A stretch of DNA of 64,000 bases. It comes from Streptomyces sp. RKND-216. GTDB lineage: Bacteria > Actinomycetota > Actinomycetes > Streptomycetales > Streptomycetaceae. Numbering within the stretch: position 1 is the first letter of the stretch; every line of letters starts with the position of its first letter. This document shows positions 51,522-60,201 of the stretch, piece after piece. The stretch covers positions 2,172,001 through 2,236,000 of the forward strand of contig NZ_SSBQ01000002.1 in the NCBI RefSeq assembly GCF_004795255.1, in the 5' to 3' direction. Both the position numbers and the translations under genes were made by a program. A model generated the notes under the pieces. The model did no database searches, was not told the origin of the DNA, and saw only the letters and a program-made list of their open reading frames with translations.

Positions 51522-53130
51522 GTCCCCCTGCGTGGTAGCGGGCTCCGGCGTTCCAGAGGATGAAGGAGTCCATCCCGTTGTCACGGGCCGCCTTCACCTG
51601 CGCCGCCACCTCGTCGTCGCCGTAGGCGACGCCGAGCGAGAAGTCCTGGAGCCACGGCACAATCACGGCGCCGCTGCCCTTCGCCTGCTTCTCGAAGTCC
51701 GCCAGCGACCGCTTCACGATCTTGTACGGGTCGGCGTTGGGGTTGGACACGCCGTACTCGCCGGCCGCCCAGTGCGAGGGGTAGACCATGGGCGCGATGT
51801 AGTCGGAGTGCTCGGCCATGGCCGGGATGTCCTGCGCGATCTCCGTCGGGCGGGTGGCCGCCACCCCGAAGACGCAGGCGCCGAGGAACGCGCCCTCGGG
51901 GCGCACCCGTTCACGGGTCTCGGCCATGAAGGAGGCGATCCTCTCCGTCGGCCTCCGGTCGCCGAGCCCGGGGAAGGTGAAGCCGCTCATCCGGCCGTCG
52001 GGGCGGCGCACGTAGTCGTACAGGATGTCGTCGAAGCCGAGTTCGGCGGCCTCCACGGCGAGGTCCATGTTGTACTCGCGGACCTCCTCGTTCGCGAAAT
52101 TGGTGAACGACAGCTTCCCGTAGTGCCCGCCACCGCCGTACGGGGCGCCGTTCGCGTCCTGCACCACGCGCTCGCGGGCACCGGACCTCCAGGACGCCCT
52201 CGCCAGGATCGGGTCGCGGAAGGCGACGATGCGGCCCACCACGCGCACGTCCCGCTCGTGGAGTTCGCGGAGGGCCTTCTTCGCGTCGTAGTAGCCCTTG
52301 GCGGCTCCGATCTTCCGCGCCAGCGGGACCTGCGAGTCGTAGCCGATCTCGCCGTCCTCGTCCTTGATGTCGAGCTGGACGGCGTTGATCCGCCCCTCCT
52401 CGGCCATCTTCAGGATGGGATCGCGCAGGGCCTTCGACGTCCAGCCGATGGCCGTGATGTGCACCGCCCGGGTGTCGGGGTAGGGCACCAGAACCGTGGC
52501 GTTCTCGGCCGTCTCGTTACCGCCCTCGTCGACCGCGCGGACCTCGACCTCGGGGGCGGGTTCGGCGAGGCGGTGGGAGAACGCGCCGTCGTCGCCGACC
52601 TTCACCTCTGCCCCGCCGACAGTGACCGTCCGCGCGCCCTCGACGTGTCCGCGGATGGTCGCTGGCGCGCGCAGCGACTCGGCCTGCGCCTTCTCGATGG
52701 TCAGGCGCGGCGCGGTGGTGTCGACGGTGAAGGAGCGCCGGGTGGTCTGCGTGAAGCCGAGGTTCCCGTTGGCGGCGACGGTCAGTTCGTGCGCGCCGTC
52801 GTCCAGCCCGGGCGTCTCGACGAGCAGGCGGTCGCCGTCCCGACGGGTCTTCGCGGGCTCGCCGTCGAGAGAGACGGTGAGGCCGTCCAGCGACGTGCCG
52901 CCCCGCGCGACCAGCTCCAGGCGGCCGTTCTTCGTCTCCGCGCCGTTCAGCACACCACCGTTCTCCAGGCCCGCCACGCGTATCTGGGGCGGTACGGACC
53001 GGAACGCGACGGCGGCCAGGCCCGCGCAGCCGACCACCACCAGCATGACGGCGAGGATCGCGAGACGTCGGCGGCCGAGGACCTGGACGAAGCTCCTGCG
53101 CCTTCCCGCTCCGGGTGGACTGGTCTGCAC
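51505..53130 (-). CDS. Membrane-anchored glycoside-hydrolase-like protein (DUF4015)
   Basis: 541 aa. A basic start and one hydrophobic helix (LAILAVMLVVVGCAGLAAVAF) anchor it outside. Residues 50-200 look like two Ig-like modules. The C-terminal barrel (about 215-541) fits the putative glycoside hydrolase family DUF4015: AVHITAIGWTSKALRDP, INAVQLDIKDEDGEIGYDS, VRVVGRIVAFRDP, GFDDILYDYVRRPDG and YIAPMVYPSHW. A conserved Asp in LDIKDEDG and DYVR may be catalytic. GTG 53130 with AGGTGA. Its 3' end overlaps the regulator's by 17 bp on the opposite strand. Confidence 0.82.
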   Translation of the reverse strand: MQTSPPGAGRRRSFVQVLGRRRLAILAVMLVVVGCAGLAAVAFRSVPPQIRVAGLENGGVLNGAETKNGRLELVARGGTSLDGLTVSLDGEPAKTRRDGDRLLVETPGLDDGAHELTVAANGNLGFTQTTRRSFTVDTTAPRLTIEKAQAESLRAPATIRGHVEGARTVTVGGAEVKVGDDGAFSHRLAEPAPEVEVRAVDEGGNETAENATVLVPYPDTRAVHITAIGWTSKALRDPILKMAEEGRINAVQLDIKDEDGEIGYDSQVPLARKIGAAKGYYDAKKALRELHERDVRVVGRIVAFRDPILARASWRSGARERVVQDANGAPYGGGGHYGKLSFTNFANEEVREYNMDLAVEAAELGFDDILYDYVRRPDGRMSGFTFPGLGDRRPTERIASFMAETRERVRPEGAFLGACVFGVAATRPTEIAQDIPAMAEHSDYIAPMVYPSHWAAGEYGVSNPNADPYKIVKRSLADFEKQAKGSGAVIVPWLQDFSLGVAYGDDEVAAQVKAARDNGMDSFILWNAGARYHAGGLTPRR

Positions 53131-53277
53131 GCGCGATCACCTGCCGTTCGGGAGGTCGTGTCTGACGTGACGTCAGCCTGAACAGGGCTGCCGCCTCGGA
53201 CGATTCGACCACTCGACTCCCGGCAACAATGCCACTGTCGTCTCTTCATACTTCCCTGGCGCGGCAGGAGGCCAATC

Positions 53278-54345
53278 ATGGTTCGTCCACTCCGGCTCGG
53301 CGCGGCGGCAGCCGCGGCCGCGCTCCTGACCCTCGCGGGATGCGCCGGGAGCACCTCATCGGACGAGCCGGAGGACCGGAAAGCGGAACGCGCGCCGGGT
53401 GCGGCGGACACGGCCGGCGGCGAACGGGACAGCCCGTCGCCGTCCCCCTCCGCGCCCGACCCGGCCGCCGTCGACGCTGACGAACTCGGCGCCGTACCGG
53501 TGCTGATGTACCACCAGATCGTCGACGATCCGCAGAGCATCTACGACCGCACGCCCGAGGACTTCGAGGCCGAGCTGGAACGCCTCGCCCGCGAGGACTA
53601 CGTTCCGGTCACGGCCCGCGAACTGACCGGCGGCCGCATCGACATCCCTGCGGGCACCCACCCCGTCGTCCTCACCTTCGACGACTCCACCGTCAGCCAG
53701 CTCGCGCTCGACGCCGCCGGGAAGCCCGAACGGGACACCGCCGTCGCCGTCCTCCGCGACGTCGCGGAGAAGCACCCGGACTTCCGCCCGGTCGCCACCT
53801 TCTTCGTCAACGGCGACCCGTTCGCCGAACCCGGTGGGCAGCGCACGCTGGGCTGGCTGCACGACCACGGCTTCGAGATCGGGAACCACACCCTGCGGCA
53901 CACCACCCTCGGCACGGTCTCCGGCTCCGAGGTCCAGCGCGCCGTCGCCCGCAACCAGAAGGCCATCACCGACGCCCTCCCGGACGACGTCACCGTGGAC
54001 TCCCTCGCCCTGCCCAACGGCTCGATGCCGTCCGCCGCCGGGCTCGCCGTCGAGGGCTCCTCCGGCGGCACCGACTACCGGCACGCCGGAGTCTACCTGG
54101 TCGGCGCCAACCCCGCGCCGTCCCCCTTCTCCTCGGACTTCGACCCGGCGGCGATCCCCCGCATCCGCTCCCAGGGCCCGGACGGCCCCGACGCGAAATT
54201 CGCCTCCGCCGCCTGGCTCGACAAGCTCGCGGACGGCACCGTCGCCCGCTACACCTCCGACGGCGACCCGGACCGCGTCTCCTTCCCCGCCGACCGCAAG
54301 CCCTCCCTCGCCGCCCCCTTCGAGAACCGCGCCCAGCCGTACTGA
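53278..54345 (+). CDS. Polysaccharide deacetylase lipoprotein
   Basis: 355 aa. Signal with lipobox LTLAGC (Cys22), a Glu/Ala/Pro linker to about 65, then a NodB-type domain: AVPVLMYHQIVDDP, the DD motif VVLTFDDSTVSQLALD, VATFFVNGDPFAEP, and GFEIGNHTLRHTTL with the two zinc-binding His. Deacetylates a cell-surface or extracellular glycan, by family. It faces away from the hydrolase-like gene; the two may act on the same material. Confidence 0.92.
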   Translation: MVRPLRLGAAAAAAALLTLAGCAGSTSSDEPEDRKAERAPGAADTAGGERDSPSPSPSAPDPAAVDADELGAVPVLMYHQIVDDPQSIYDRTPEDFEAELERLAREDYVPVTARELTGGRIDIPAGTHPVVLTFDDSTVSQLALDAAGKPERDTAVAVLRDVAEKHPDFRPVATFFVNGDPFAEPGGQRTLGWLHDHGFEIGNHTLRHTTLGTVSGSEVQRAVARNQKAITDALPDDVTVDSLALPNGSMPSAAGLAVEGSSGGTDYRHAGVYLVGANPAPSPFSSDFDPAAIPRIRSQGPDGPDAKFASAAWLDKLADGTVARYTSDGDPDRVSFPADRKPSLAAPFENRAQPY

Positions 54346-54459
54346 CTCGTCCGGCCCCCCCACCCGAAGGGGCGAACCCGCCCCGGACACGGGCTTCCTC
54401 GCTCCCCCGGCTGAACGCCCCGGCTCCCGTGGAGGCCCCCGGCGCGCGCAGCCGAGTGT

Positions 54460-54627
54460 GCGACGATGTCCGGCGACAAGGCGACGGCGGAACGAGGAAG
54501 CCGGTGTGAATCCGGCGAGGTCCCGCCACTGTGACCGGCGAGCGGATCCCGAACAGGCCACTGCCCCCGGCGGGCGGGAAGGCCGGGACGAGCAGTGACC
54601 CGAGAGCCAGGAGACTCCCGCGGTCGC
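54460..54627 (+). ncRNA. Cobalamin riboswitch with no recognisable target
   Basis: All landmarks of the cobalamin aptamer are present in order: P1 arms GCGAC (54460-54464) and GTCGC (54623-54627), the conserved GGAAGCCGGTGTGAATCCGGC (from 54496), CCACTGTGAC, the second GCCACTG region, GGGCGGGAAGGCCGGGACGA, and the B12 box AGCCAGGAGAC (54605-54615). Downstream, a hairpin (ACTTCCCC-gga-GGGGAGT, 54648-54666) contains a GGAGGGGAG that could be a masked ribosome-binding site, as in translational control. Only short Arg/Pro-rich frames follow, and the next gene has its own promoter. Confidence 0.93.
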
Positions 54628-54879
54628 CCCTCGACGAACCGGGGCGGACTTCCCCGGAGGGGAGTGTGGGCAGCATGCCCGGGACACCTTCACTCCGCCC
54701 CGCCGTGCCACGGAACCCGAATCGGCGGCGGCGCTGCCCGGCGACGCACGCTGAGGTGAGGATCCGGCGGAGACGTATGCGGTGACAACGGACCGTACGT
54801 GAAATTTCCGCGCGTCCCCCGCTCGGCCGCTGCCTACACTGGTCGGCGCGCCACGCAGGGGTACGGAACGGGGAGACGC
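54628..54879 (+). other. 252-bp spacer after the cobalamin riboswitch
   Basis: Contains the possible expression-platform hairpin and short frames starting at GTG 54664 (31 codons) or ATG 54675 (36 codons, Arg/Pro-rich). Neither resembles CbtB, BtuF, MetE, NrdJ or any cobalamin gene. A TACACT box at 54834-54839 is a likely -10 for the next gene. Confidence 0.6.
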
Positions 54880-55221
54880 ATGACGACGCACGGGGGCGAG
54901 TTCTCGGCGAGCGCCGCATCCATCGACGGCAGTTCACACCTGCTCCTCGAGGTCGCGGGACTGCTCCACGCCGGACGGATGGACGGCGAGAACGCGACGA
55001 TGTGCCGGGTGCCGCGGTCGCATCCCGAGGTGGCTCAGTCCGTGCACCGGTTCGCGACGTTCGCCCGCGACCAGTACGCCGACGCCGTCCTGCTGCTGGC
55101 CGCCCTCGCGACGAAGCTCGAGGCGACGGGCCACGCCTACGCCCGCGCCGACGAGGACTCCCAGCGGGCCCTGGACGGCGTCCTGCAGTCCGGGCGGCTC
55201 GTCGACCCCCAGGACAGGTGA
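54880..55221 (+). CDS. Small helical protein with type VII-type YxxxD signal
   Basis: 113 aa, WXG100/EspC-like in pattern rather than strong similarity. Two amphipathic helices (about 10-32, SASAASIDGSSHLLLEVAGLL; and 50-105 with FARDQYADAVLLLAALATKLE) flank a short loop. The motif Tyr87-Ala-Arg-Ala-Asp91 (YxxxD) after the second helix is the C-terminal secretion signal of type VII substrates. No signal peptide. ATG 54880 has GGGGAGA upstream. The next gene starts 5 nt after its stop, so they are probably made together. Confidence 0.7.
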   Translation: MTTHGGEFSASAASIDGSSHLLLEVAGLLHAGRMDGENATMCRVPRSHPEVAQSVHRFATFARDQYADAVLLLAALATKLEATGHAYARADEDSQRALDGVLQSGRLVDPQDR

Positions 55222-55226
55222 CCGCG

Positions 55227-56564
55227 ATGGCCCACCGAGCCGACGTCGCGTTCCTCGCCGACGCCAACCCGGCGCTCATCGAGCGCAACGCCGACGAGTT
55301 CGCGCGGCTGCACCGGCTCGCCGACTCGACGGACGACGCCTTCCTCAAGGCCGGCCGCGTCGACTGGGTCAGCACGTCGCAGCAGCAGTACGTGAAGCGC
55401 CTGGACGAGGCGAAGCAGCTCGTGGACGGCCTGTCCGCCGGTTTCCGCAAAGCCTGGCAGGCGCTGGCCGACTACGCCGAGGCCGTGACGACGGCGCAAC
55501 GCCACTTCGACGACGGCGAGTTCTCCGAACGGAAGCTGGCCGAGGTTGTTGCACGGGAGGCGACTCTGCTCACGCGTCTGACCGGTGCGGAGAGCCCGAT
55601 GCGGGAGTGGGAGGACCTGCGCGACTCCTCCGGTCTGCTGGACCGGATCGGCGAGTTCGGCGTCGACGTCGACGCGATCCGGGAGGACGCCGAACGCCAC
55701 TACCAGCAGGCGAACGACGCCTACGGGGACGCGCAGCGCGTCGAGTCGGAGGCACGAAGCCGCTGCCTCGCCGAGCTGCGGACGGCGTACGCCTCGCTCC
55801 CCGAGTTCCGTGGCGGCTCCGGCGACTCCGCCGAGATCCTGGGCAGCCTCGGCCTCCTCCGGGAGGAGACGCGGCAGGCCGCGGACGACCCCCACGCGCA
55901 ACTTCCCGGCACCGGCGTCAAGGCCGACGCGATCCCGTCCCTCAGCGACGCGCTCGTCGTGAACGAGAAGCTGGAGCGCATCCGGTCACTGGCGGCGGAA
56001 CACCCCGACGCGAAGGGCATCAGCTACCTCCTGCCCTCGGACTCGGAAGAGACCCTCCGGGGCTACGTCGACGCCAACAGCGCGCTGATCAGGGCTGCCG
56101 CCCACCACTCCGGGCTGCCGCCCGAGATGGTCGCGGGCATCGCGTGGCAGGAGGTCGGGGGCGCGCCGGCGGTGGTGGACGACGTGGCCGACGAGGTACG
56201 GCAGCTCGTGCCCGGGACCGGGGAGGCCGACCACACGTCGATGGGGCCGCTCGCCGTGCAGGTCCGGCGAGGCGCCGAAGTCCTCGGCTACGACCCGCAC
56301 CACCTCACCGACCACCAGCGGGCGCGCGTCGAGGAGGCGATCAAGGACCCGGCGCAGAACGTCTTCATCGCCTCCGAGTACCTCGCGCAGATGAAGGCGG
56401 AGAGCGGCTTCGCGGACGTGCCGGCCGAGCAGATGACACGTGCGCAGATGCAGGAGCTCGCCGCGCGGTACAACGGCGGACCCTACTGGCAGAGCGACGA
56501 CGCCCAGGCCTACGCGCGCCGCTTCGACGCCCGGCTGGACGAGGCGACGGCGCCGCTCCGCTGA
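55227..56564 (+). CDS. Type VII-signal protein with C-terminal lysozyme-like domain
   Basis: 445 aa without signal peptide or membrane helix. The N-terminal part (about 1-110: NPALIERNADEFARLHRLADSTDDAFL, DWVSTSQQQYVKRLDEAKQLVDGL, AWQALADYAEAVTTAQ) resembles the helical T7SS-signal domain of Streptomyces polymorphic toxins. A coiled-coil-like middle (145-260) follows. The C-terminal domain (about 280-435) has SLT-lysozyme landmarks: IRAAAHHSGLPPEMVAGIAWQEVGG with candidate catalytic Glu309, TSMGPLAVQVRRGAEVLG, and LAARYNGGPYW. I infer an exported peptidoglycan-cutting effector or adaptor; ESX core genes are not in the window. Confidence 0.72.
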   Translation: MAHRADVAFLADANPALIERNADEFARLHRLADSTDDAFLKAGRVDWVSTSQQQYVKRLDEAKQLVDGLSAGFRKAWQALADYAEAVTTAQRHFDDGEFSERKLAEVVAREATLLTRLTGAESPMREWEDLRDSSGLLDRIGEFGVDVDAIREDAERHYQQANDAYGDAQRVESEARSRCLAELRTAYASLPEFRGGSGDSAEILGSLGLLREETRQAADDPHAQLPGTGVKADAIPSLSDALVVNEKLERIRSLAAEHPDAKGISYLLPSDSEETLRGYVDANSALIRAAAHHSGLPPEMVAGIAWQEVGGAPAVVDDVADEVRQLVPGTGEADHTSMGPLAVQVRRGAEVLGYDPHHLTDHQRARVEEAIKDPAQNVFIASEYLAQMKAESGFADVPAEQMTRAQMQELAARYNGGPYWQSDDAQAYARRFDARLDEATAPLR

Positions 56565-56664
56565 CCGGCGCCGGGGGGCTTGGCAGCCGCCGGGACGGCC
56601 CCGTCGGGCCGCACGGCCGACGGATCGGCGGTGGATCTCGTGGAGTTCGCCGGCACACCTCCGG

Positions 56665-57522
56665 TCAGCAGCAGCCGGAGGCTCCCGGCAGCGTGCGCTT
56701 GTTGCGGGAGGCGGCGTTGCGGGCGGCGAGGTCGGCGTCCGCGGGGTAACCGACCTCCTCGAGGGTGAGGCCGTGCGGGCGGACGACGTGCACGGCGGAG
56801 TCGCGGACGCCCGCCGCAAGGACCTTGCCGGGCCATTCGGAGGGCCGGTGGCCGTCGCCGACGAACAGCATCGCGCCGACCAGCGACCGGACCATGTTGT
56901 GGCAGAACGCGTCCGCCAGGACGGTCGCCTCCAGGACGCCGTCGCGGTGCCGGACCCAGTGCAGCCGCCGTAGGGTGCGGATGGTGGTGGCGCCCTCGCG
57001 CTTCTTGCAGTAGGCGGCGAAGTCGTGTTCGCCGAGCAGCGCGTCGGCGGCGGCGTTCATCGCGTCGAGGTCCAGGGGCCAGTTGTGCCAGAGCACGTGG
57101 CCGCGGCGCAGCGGGTCGACGCCCCCGGGATGGTCGCAGACGCGGTAGGCGTAGCGCCGCCAGATCGCGGAGAAGCGCGCGTCGAAGTGGGGCGGCGCCT
57201 CGGCGACCCGGTGCACGCGGACGTCCATGGGCAGCCGTCCGGCGAGGCGGCGCAGCAGTTGGCCGCCCTGCTCGGCCCAGAGGTGGGCGGGAAGGTCGAC
57301 GTGGGCGACCTGGCCGCGGGCGTGGACGCCCGCGTCGGTGCGGCCCGCGACGGTGAGCGGTGGTGCGGCGTCCAGGCGCAGCACGACGCGCAGCGCGTCC
57401 TCGATCTCCTGCTGGACGGTGCGCTGCCCGCCCTTCTGGCGGGCCCAGCCGGAGAAGTCCTTGCCGTCGTAGCTCAGGTCGAGCCGTACCCGGACGAGGC
57501 CGGGCTCCACGTCGTCGCTCAC
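56665..57522 (-). CDS. truA: tRNA pseudouridine synthase A
   Basis: Modifies U38-40 in the anticodon stem-loop. 285 aa. [24 protein letters not shown] at the start, catalytic Asp in [33 protein letters not shown], and [20 protein letters not shown] 57522 was chosen at the conserved start. Lies next to rplQ in S. coelicolor; here two plus-strand genes intervene. It forms the right border of the accessory block. Confidence 0.96.
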   Translation of the reverse strand: MSDDVEPGLVRVRLDLSYDGKDFSGWARQKGGQRTVQQEIEDALRVVLRLDAAPPLTVAGRTDAGVHARGQVAHVDLPAHLWAEQGGQLLRRLAGRLPMDVRVHRVAEAPPHFDARFSAIWRRYAYRVCDHPGGVDPLRRGHVLWHNWPLDLDAMNAAADALLGEHDFAAYCKKREGATTIRTLRRLHWVRHRDGVLEATVLADAFCHNMVRSLVGAMLFVGDGHRPSEWPGKVLAAGVRDSAVHVVRPHGLTLEEVGYPADADLAARNAASRNKRTLPGASGCC

Positions 57523-57640
57523 GCACTCGATCCTCTCACCACGCCCCGGCGCGCGTGACGGCCCTCCGCGCCCGTTCCTTACTCGAGGGTAGGCATCGCC
57601 GGGAGTTCTTGCTATACAGGCCGTCAACAAGCCACGGCGG

Positions 57641-58591
57641 ATCACGACGACGCGCATCAGGGAGCCCAGCAAGGCAGGCAGCACCGTTCGGCCGGAGAAC
57701 GGAGCCGACGCACGGCCCCGCGAGGACCGCCTCGCGCAGCGGCTGCTCGACTCCTCCGCCCGGCTCTCCTACGACCCGGCCACCGAGGTCGACTGGGAGA
57801 CGCCCCTCGACGAGGACTTCCACGGCGCCAGCCCCGAGTGGAGCACGCTCTACGGGACGCCGTACTGGAACGAACTGACCGAGGCGCAACGCAAGGAGCT
57901 GACCCGGCAGGAGGCCGCGTCGGTGGCCAGCACCGGCATATGGTTCGAGATGATCCTCCAGCAGATGGTGCTCCGGGACATCTACGCCAAGGACCCGACG
58001 GACGAGACGGTGCAGTGGGCGCTCACCGAGATCGCCGACGAGTGCCGCCACTCCCTCATGTTCGCCCGCGGCGCGAAGAAGCTGCGCGCCCCCGCCTACC
58101 GCCCGCACCGCGTCGCCGTCGAACTCGGCCGCGCCTTCAAGACCGTCGCCTTCGGCGAGGCCGCGTACGCCGCGATCCTCGTCGCCGAAGAGGTCCTCGA
58201 CGTGATGCAGCGCGACTGGATGCGCGACGAACGGGTCGTGCCGTTCGTACGCACCATCAACAACATCCACGTCGTCGAGGAGTCCCGGCACATGAAGTTC
58301 GCCCGGGACGAGACCCGCCGGCACCTCGCGCGCACCGGCCGCACCCGCCGCACGATCCACGCCTTCGTCATCGCGGTCGCCGCGTACGTGATCGTCACCA
58401 GCATGGTGCACCCCGGGGTCTACGCGAACGCCGGCCTCGACGAGCAGCGGGCGGTCCGCGAGGCGAAGGCAAACGAGCACCACAAGGCGATGATGCGCTC
58501 CAGCTGCTCGGGCCTGATGGAGTTCCTCTCCTCCTGCGGTCTGCTCACCAAGCCGGCGCTGGTCTTCTACCGGCGCGCCCACCTCATCTGA
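57641..58591 (+). CDS. AurF-like diiron oxygenase lacking a canonical start codon
   Basis: 316 aa if read from ATC 57641. The AurF-type helical diiron core is evident: WYGT-type [51 protein letters not shown] and [15 protein letters not shown] (Glu/His metal ligands). Family members N-oxygenate amines or desaturate. The coding frame clearly extends upstream of GTG 57923, yet from the stop at 57590 to 57923 there is no ATG, GTG or TTG. ATC-ACG-ACG-ACG-CGC (57641) would read MTTTR, a plausible mutated or unusual start; TATACA at 57613-57618 is a candidate -10. Confidence 0.75.
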   Translation: MTTTRIREPSKAGSTVRPENGADARPREDRLAQRLLDSSARLSYDPATEVDWETPLDEDFHGASPEWSTLYGTPYWNELTEAQRKELTRQEAASVASTGIWFEMILQQMVLRDIYAKDPTDETVQWALTEIADECRHSLMFARGAKKLRAPAYRPHRVAVELGRAFKTVAFGEAAYAAILVAEEVLDVMQRDWMRDERVVPFVRTINNIHVVEESRHMKFARDETRRHLARTGRTRRTIHAFVIAVAAYVIVTSMVHPGVYANAGLDEQRAVREAKANEHHKAMMRSSCSGLMEFLSSCGLLTKPALVFYRRAHLI

Positions 58592-58599
58592 GCAAACCC

Positions 58600-60123
58600 A
58601 TGGCCTACGCGATCACCCAGACCTGCTGCAACGACGCCACCTGCGTGGCCGTCTGCCCGGTCAACTGCATCCGCCCGACGCCGCAGGAACGGGCCTTTGG
58701 CAGCACCGAGATGCTGCACATCGACCCGCGGACCTGCATCGACTGCGGTGCCTGCGCGGACGCCTGCCCGGTGGAGGCGGTCTTCCCCGTGGACCGGCTG
58801 CCTCCGGCGCAGCAGGAGTACGCCGACATCAACGCCGCGTACTTCGCGGGCGCCGCCTCCCCCGGCGAGAGAGCCGACCACGGCCCCGTCTTCCACGCCT
58901 GGGGCCGGCCGACGTTCGACCGCACCTTGCCGTCCGACTTCGGGCCGCTGCGGGTGGCCGTGGTCGGCACCGGGCCTGCGGGCATGTACGCCGCGGAGGA
59001 CCTGCTGCTGCACACGCCCGCCGAGGTCACGCTGATCGACCGGCTGCCCACGGCCGGCGGCCTCGTGCGGTACGGCGTGGCACCCGACCACCTCTCCACC
59101 CGCAGGATCGGCGCGTCCTTCGCTCGGCTCCACACCCACCCCCGCGTGCGGCTGCACCTGGGCCTGGAAGCCGGCCGGGACGTCACCGCGGACGAACTCG
59201 CCGCCCACCACGACGCAGTCGTCTGGGCCGTGGGCGCCTCCGCCGACCGCCGGGTCGGCATCCCCGGCGAGGACCTCGACGGCAGCATCCCGGCGACCAC
59301 CTTCGTCTCCTGGTACAACGGCCACCCGGACGTGGCCCCGGACGCCGTCGACTTGTCCGCCGAGCGCGTCGTGGTCATCGGCAACGGCAACGTGGCGCTC
59401 GACGTCGCCCGCATCCTCGCCAGCGAACCGGAGCAGCTGGCCGCCACCGAGATCGCCGGTCACGCGCTGGCCGCGCTCCGGCGCAGCCGCGTGCGGGAGG
59501 TGGTCGTGCTCGGACGGCGCGGACCCGAGGACGCGGCGTACACCCGTTCGGAGCTGGCCGCGCTGCGGCACTTGCCGGGCGTGGACCTGGTCCTGGACGC
59601 CCACGACCCCAGGGTGGGCGCGGCGGTCGACGCGGCCGCCGGGACGCACGGCACGGCAGGCGTGCTGCGCGGCATGACGCGGGAGGCCGTGGACTGGACG
59701 CGGCCCCCGGCCGGCGACGCGCGGCGCATCGTCCTCCGCTTCCACTCGGCGCCGGTGGAGGTCTGCGGCGCGGGCGGAGCGGTGCGCGCGGTCCGTGTCT
59801 CGGGCCCGCACGGTGACGTGGAGCTCCCCGCCGGCGCGGTCCTCCGGGCGGTCGGCCACCGGGGGAGGCCGGTCGCCGGGCTCCCCTTCGACGAGGTCAC
59901 CGGAACGGTGCCGCACGAGGGCGGCCGCGTACCCGGCCGTCCGGGCACCTACGTGGTGGGATGGATCAAGCGGGGACCGTCCGGGGGGATCGGGGCGAAC
60001 CGCGCGTGCGCGGCGGAGACCGTGGGGACGCTGCTGGCCGACGCGGTCGCCGGTGCGCTTCCCCCGCCCGAACGCTCCCTGCGTGCGTTCACCCGTCTGG
60101 CCCGCCGCCGTCGCCGACGGTGA
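58600..60123 (+). CDS. Ferredoxin-NADP reductase with N-terminal ferredoxin domain
   Basis: 507 aa. N-terminal 7Fe/8Fe-type ferredoxin (about 1-80): CCNDATCVAVCPVNC and CIDCGACADACPVEA. The rest is an adrenodoxin reductase-like FprB unit: VAVVGTGPAGMYAAEDLL (FAD), GGLVRYGVAPDH, VVVIGNGNVALDVARIL (NADP), VVVLGRRGPEDAAYTRSEL and GWIKRGPSGGIGANRA. It starts 8 nt after the diiron gene, so it is its probable electron donor, passing NADPH electrons to the diiron centre. C-terminus is Arg-rich. Confidence 0.94.
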   Translation: MAYAITQTCCNDATCVAVCPVNCIRPTPQERAFGSTEMLHIDPRTCIDCGACADACPVEAVFPVDRLPPAQQEYADINAAYFAGAASPGERADHGPVFHAWGRPTFDRTLPSDFGPLRVAVVGTGPAGMYAAEDLLLHTPAEVTLIDRLPTAGGLVRYGVAPDHLSTRRIGASFARLHTHPRVRLHLGLEAGRDVTADELAAHHDAVVWAVGASADRRVGIPGEDLDGSIPATTFVSWYNGHPDVAPDAVDLSAERVVVIGNGNVALDVARILASEPEQLAATEIAGHALAALRRSRVREVVVLGRRGPEDAAYTRSELAALRHLPGVDLVLDAHDPRVGAAVDAAAGTHGTAGVLRGMTREAVDWTRPPAGDARRIVLRFHSAPVEVCGAGGAVRAVRVSGPHGDVELPAGAVLRAVGHRGRPVAGLPFDEVTGTVPHEGGRVPGRPGTYVVGWIKRGPSGGIGANRACAAETVGTLLADAVAGALPPPERSLRAFTRLARRRRRR

Positions 60124-60149
60124 GGTCTCCCCGGCCCCGCCGCACAGGG

Positions 60150-60184
60150 AACGGGCCCGCACCCCCGAGGGGTGCGGGCCCGTT
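60150..60184. terminator. Bidirectional terminator between the reductase gene and rplQ
   Basis: A perfect 16-bp stem with a 3-nt loop lies between convergent genes, 26 bp past one stop and 17 bp past the other. Confidence 0.92.
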
Positions 60185-60201
60185 CGCAGCTGCGGGTCGC
60201 G

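Noticed and set aside
53278..54345. Capsule or exopolysaccharide cluster with the two deacetylases and the hydrolase-like gene
   Set aside because: No glycosyltransferase, polymerase or flippase is present in the window.
54664..54785. Short frames after the cobalamin riboswitch as its target gene
   Set aside because: Arg/Pro-rich, 31-40 codons, no similarity to CbtB or other B12 proteins and no membrane helix; kept only as a note.
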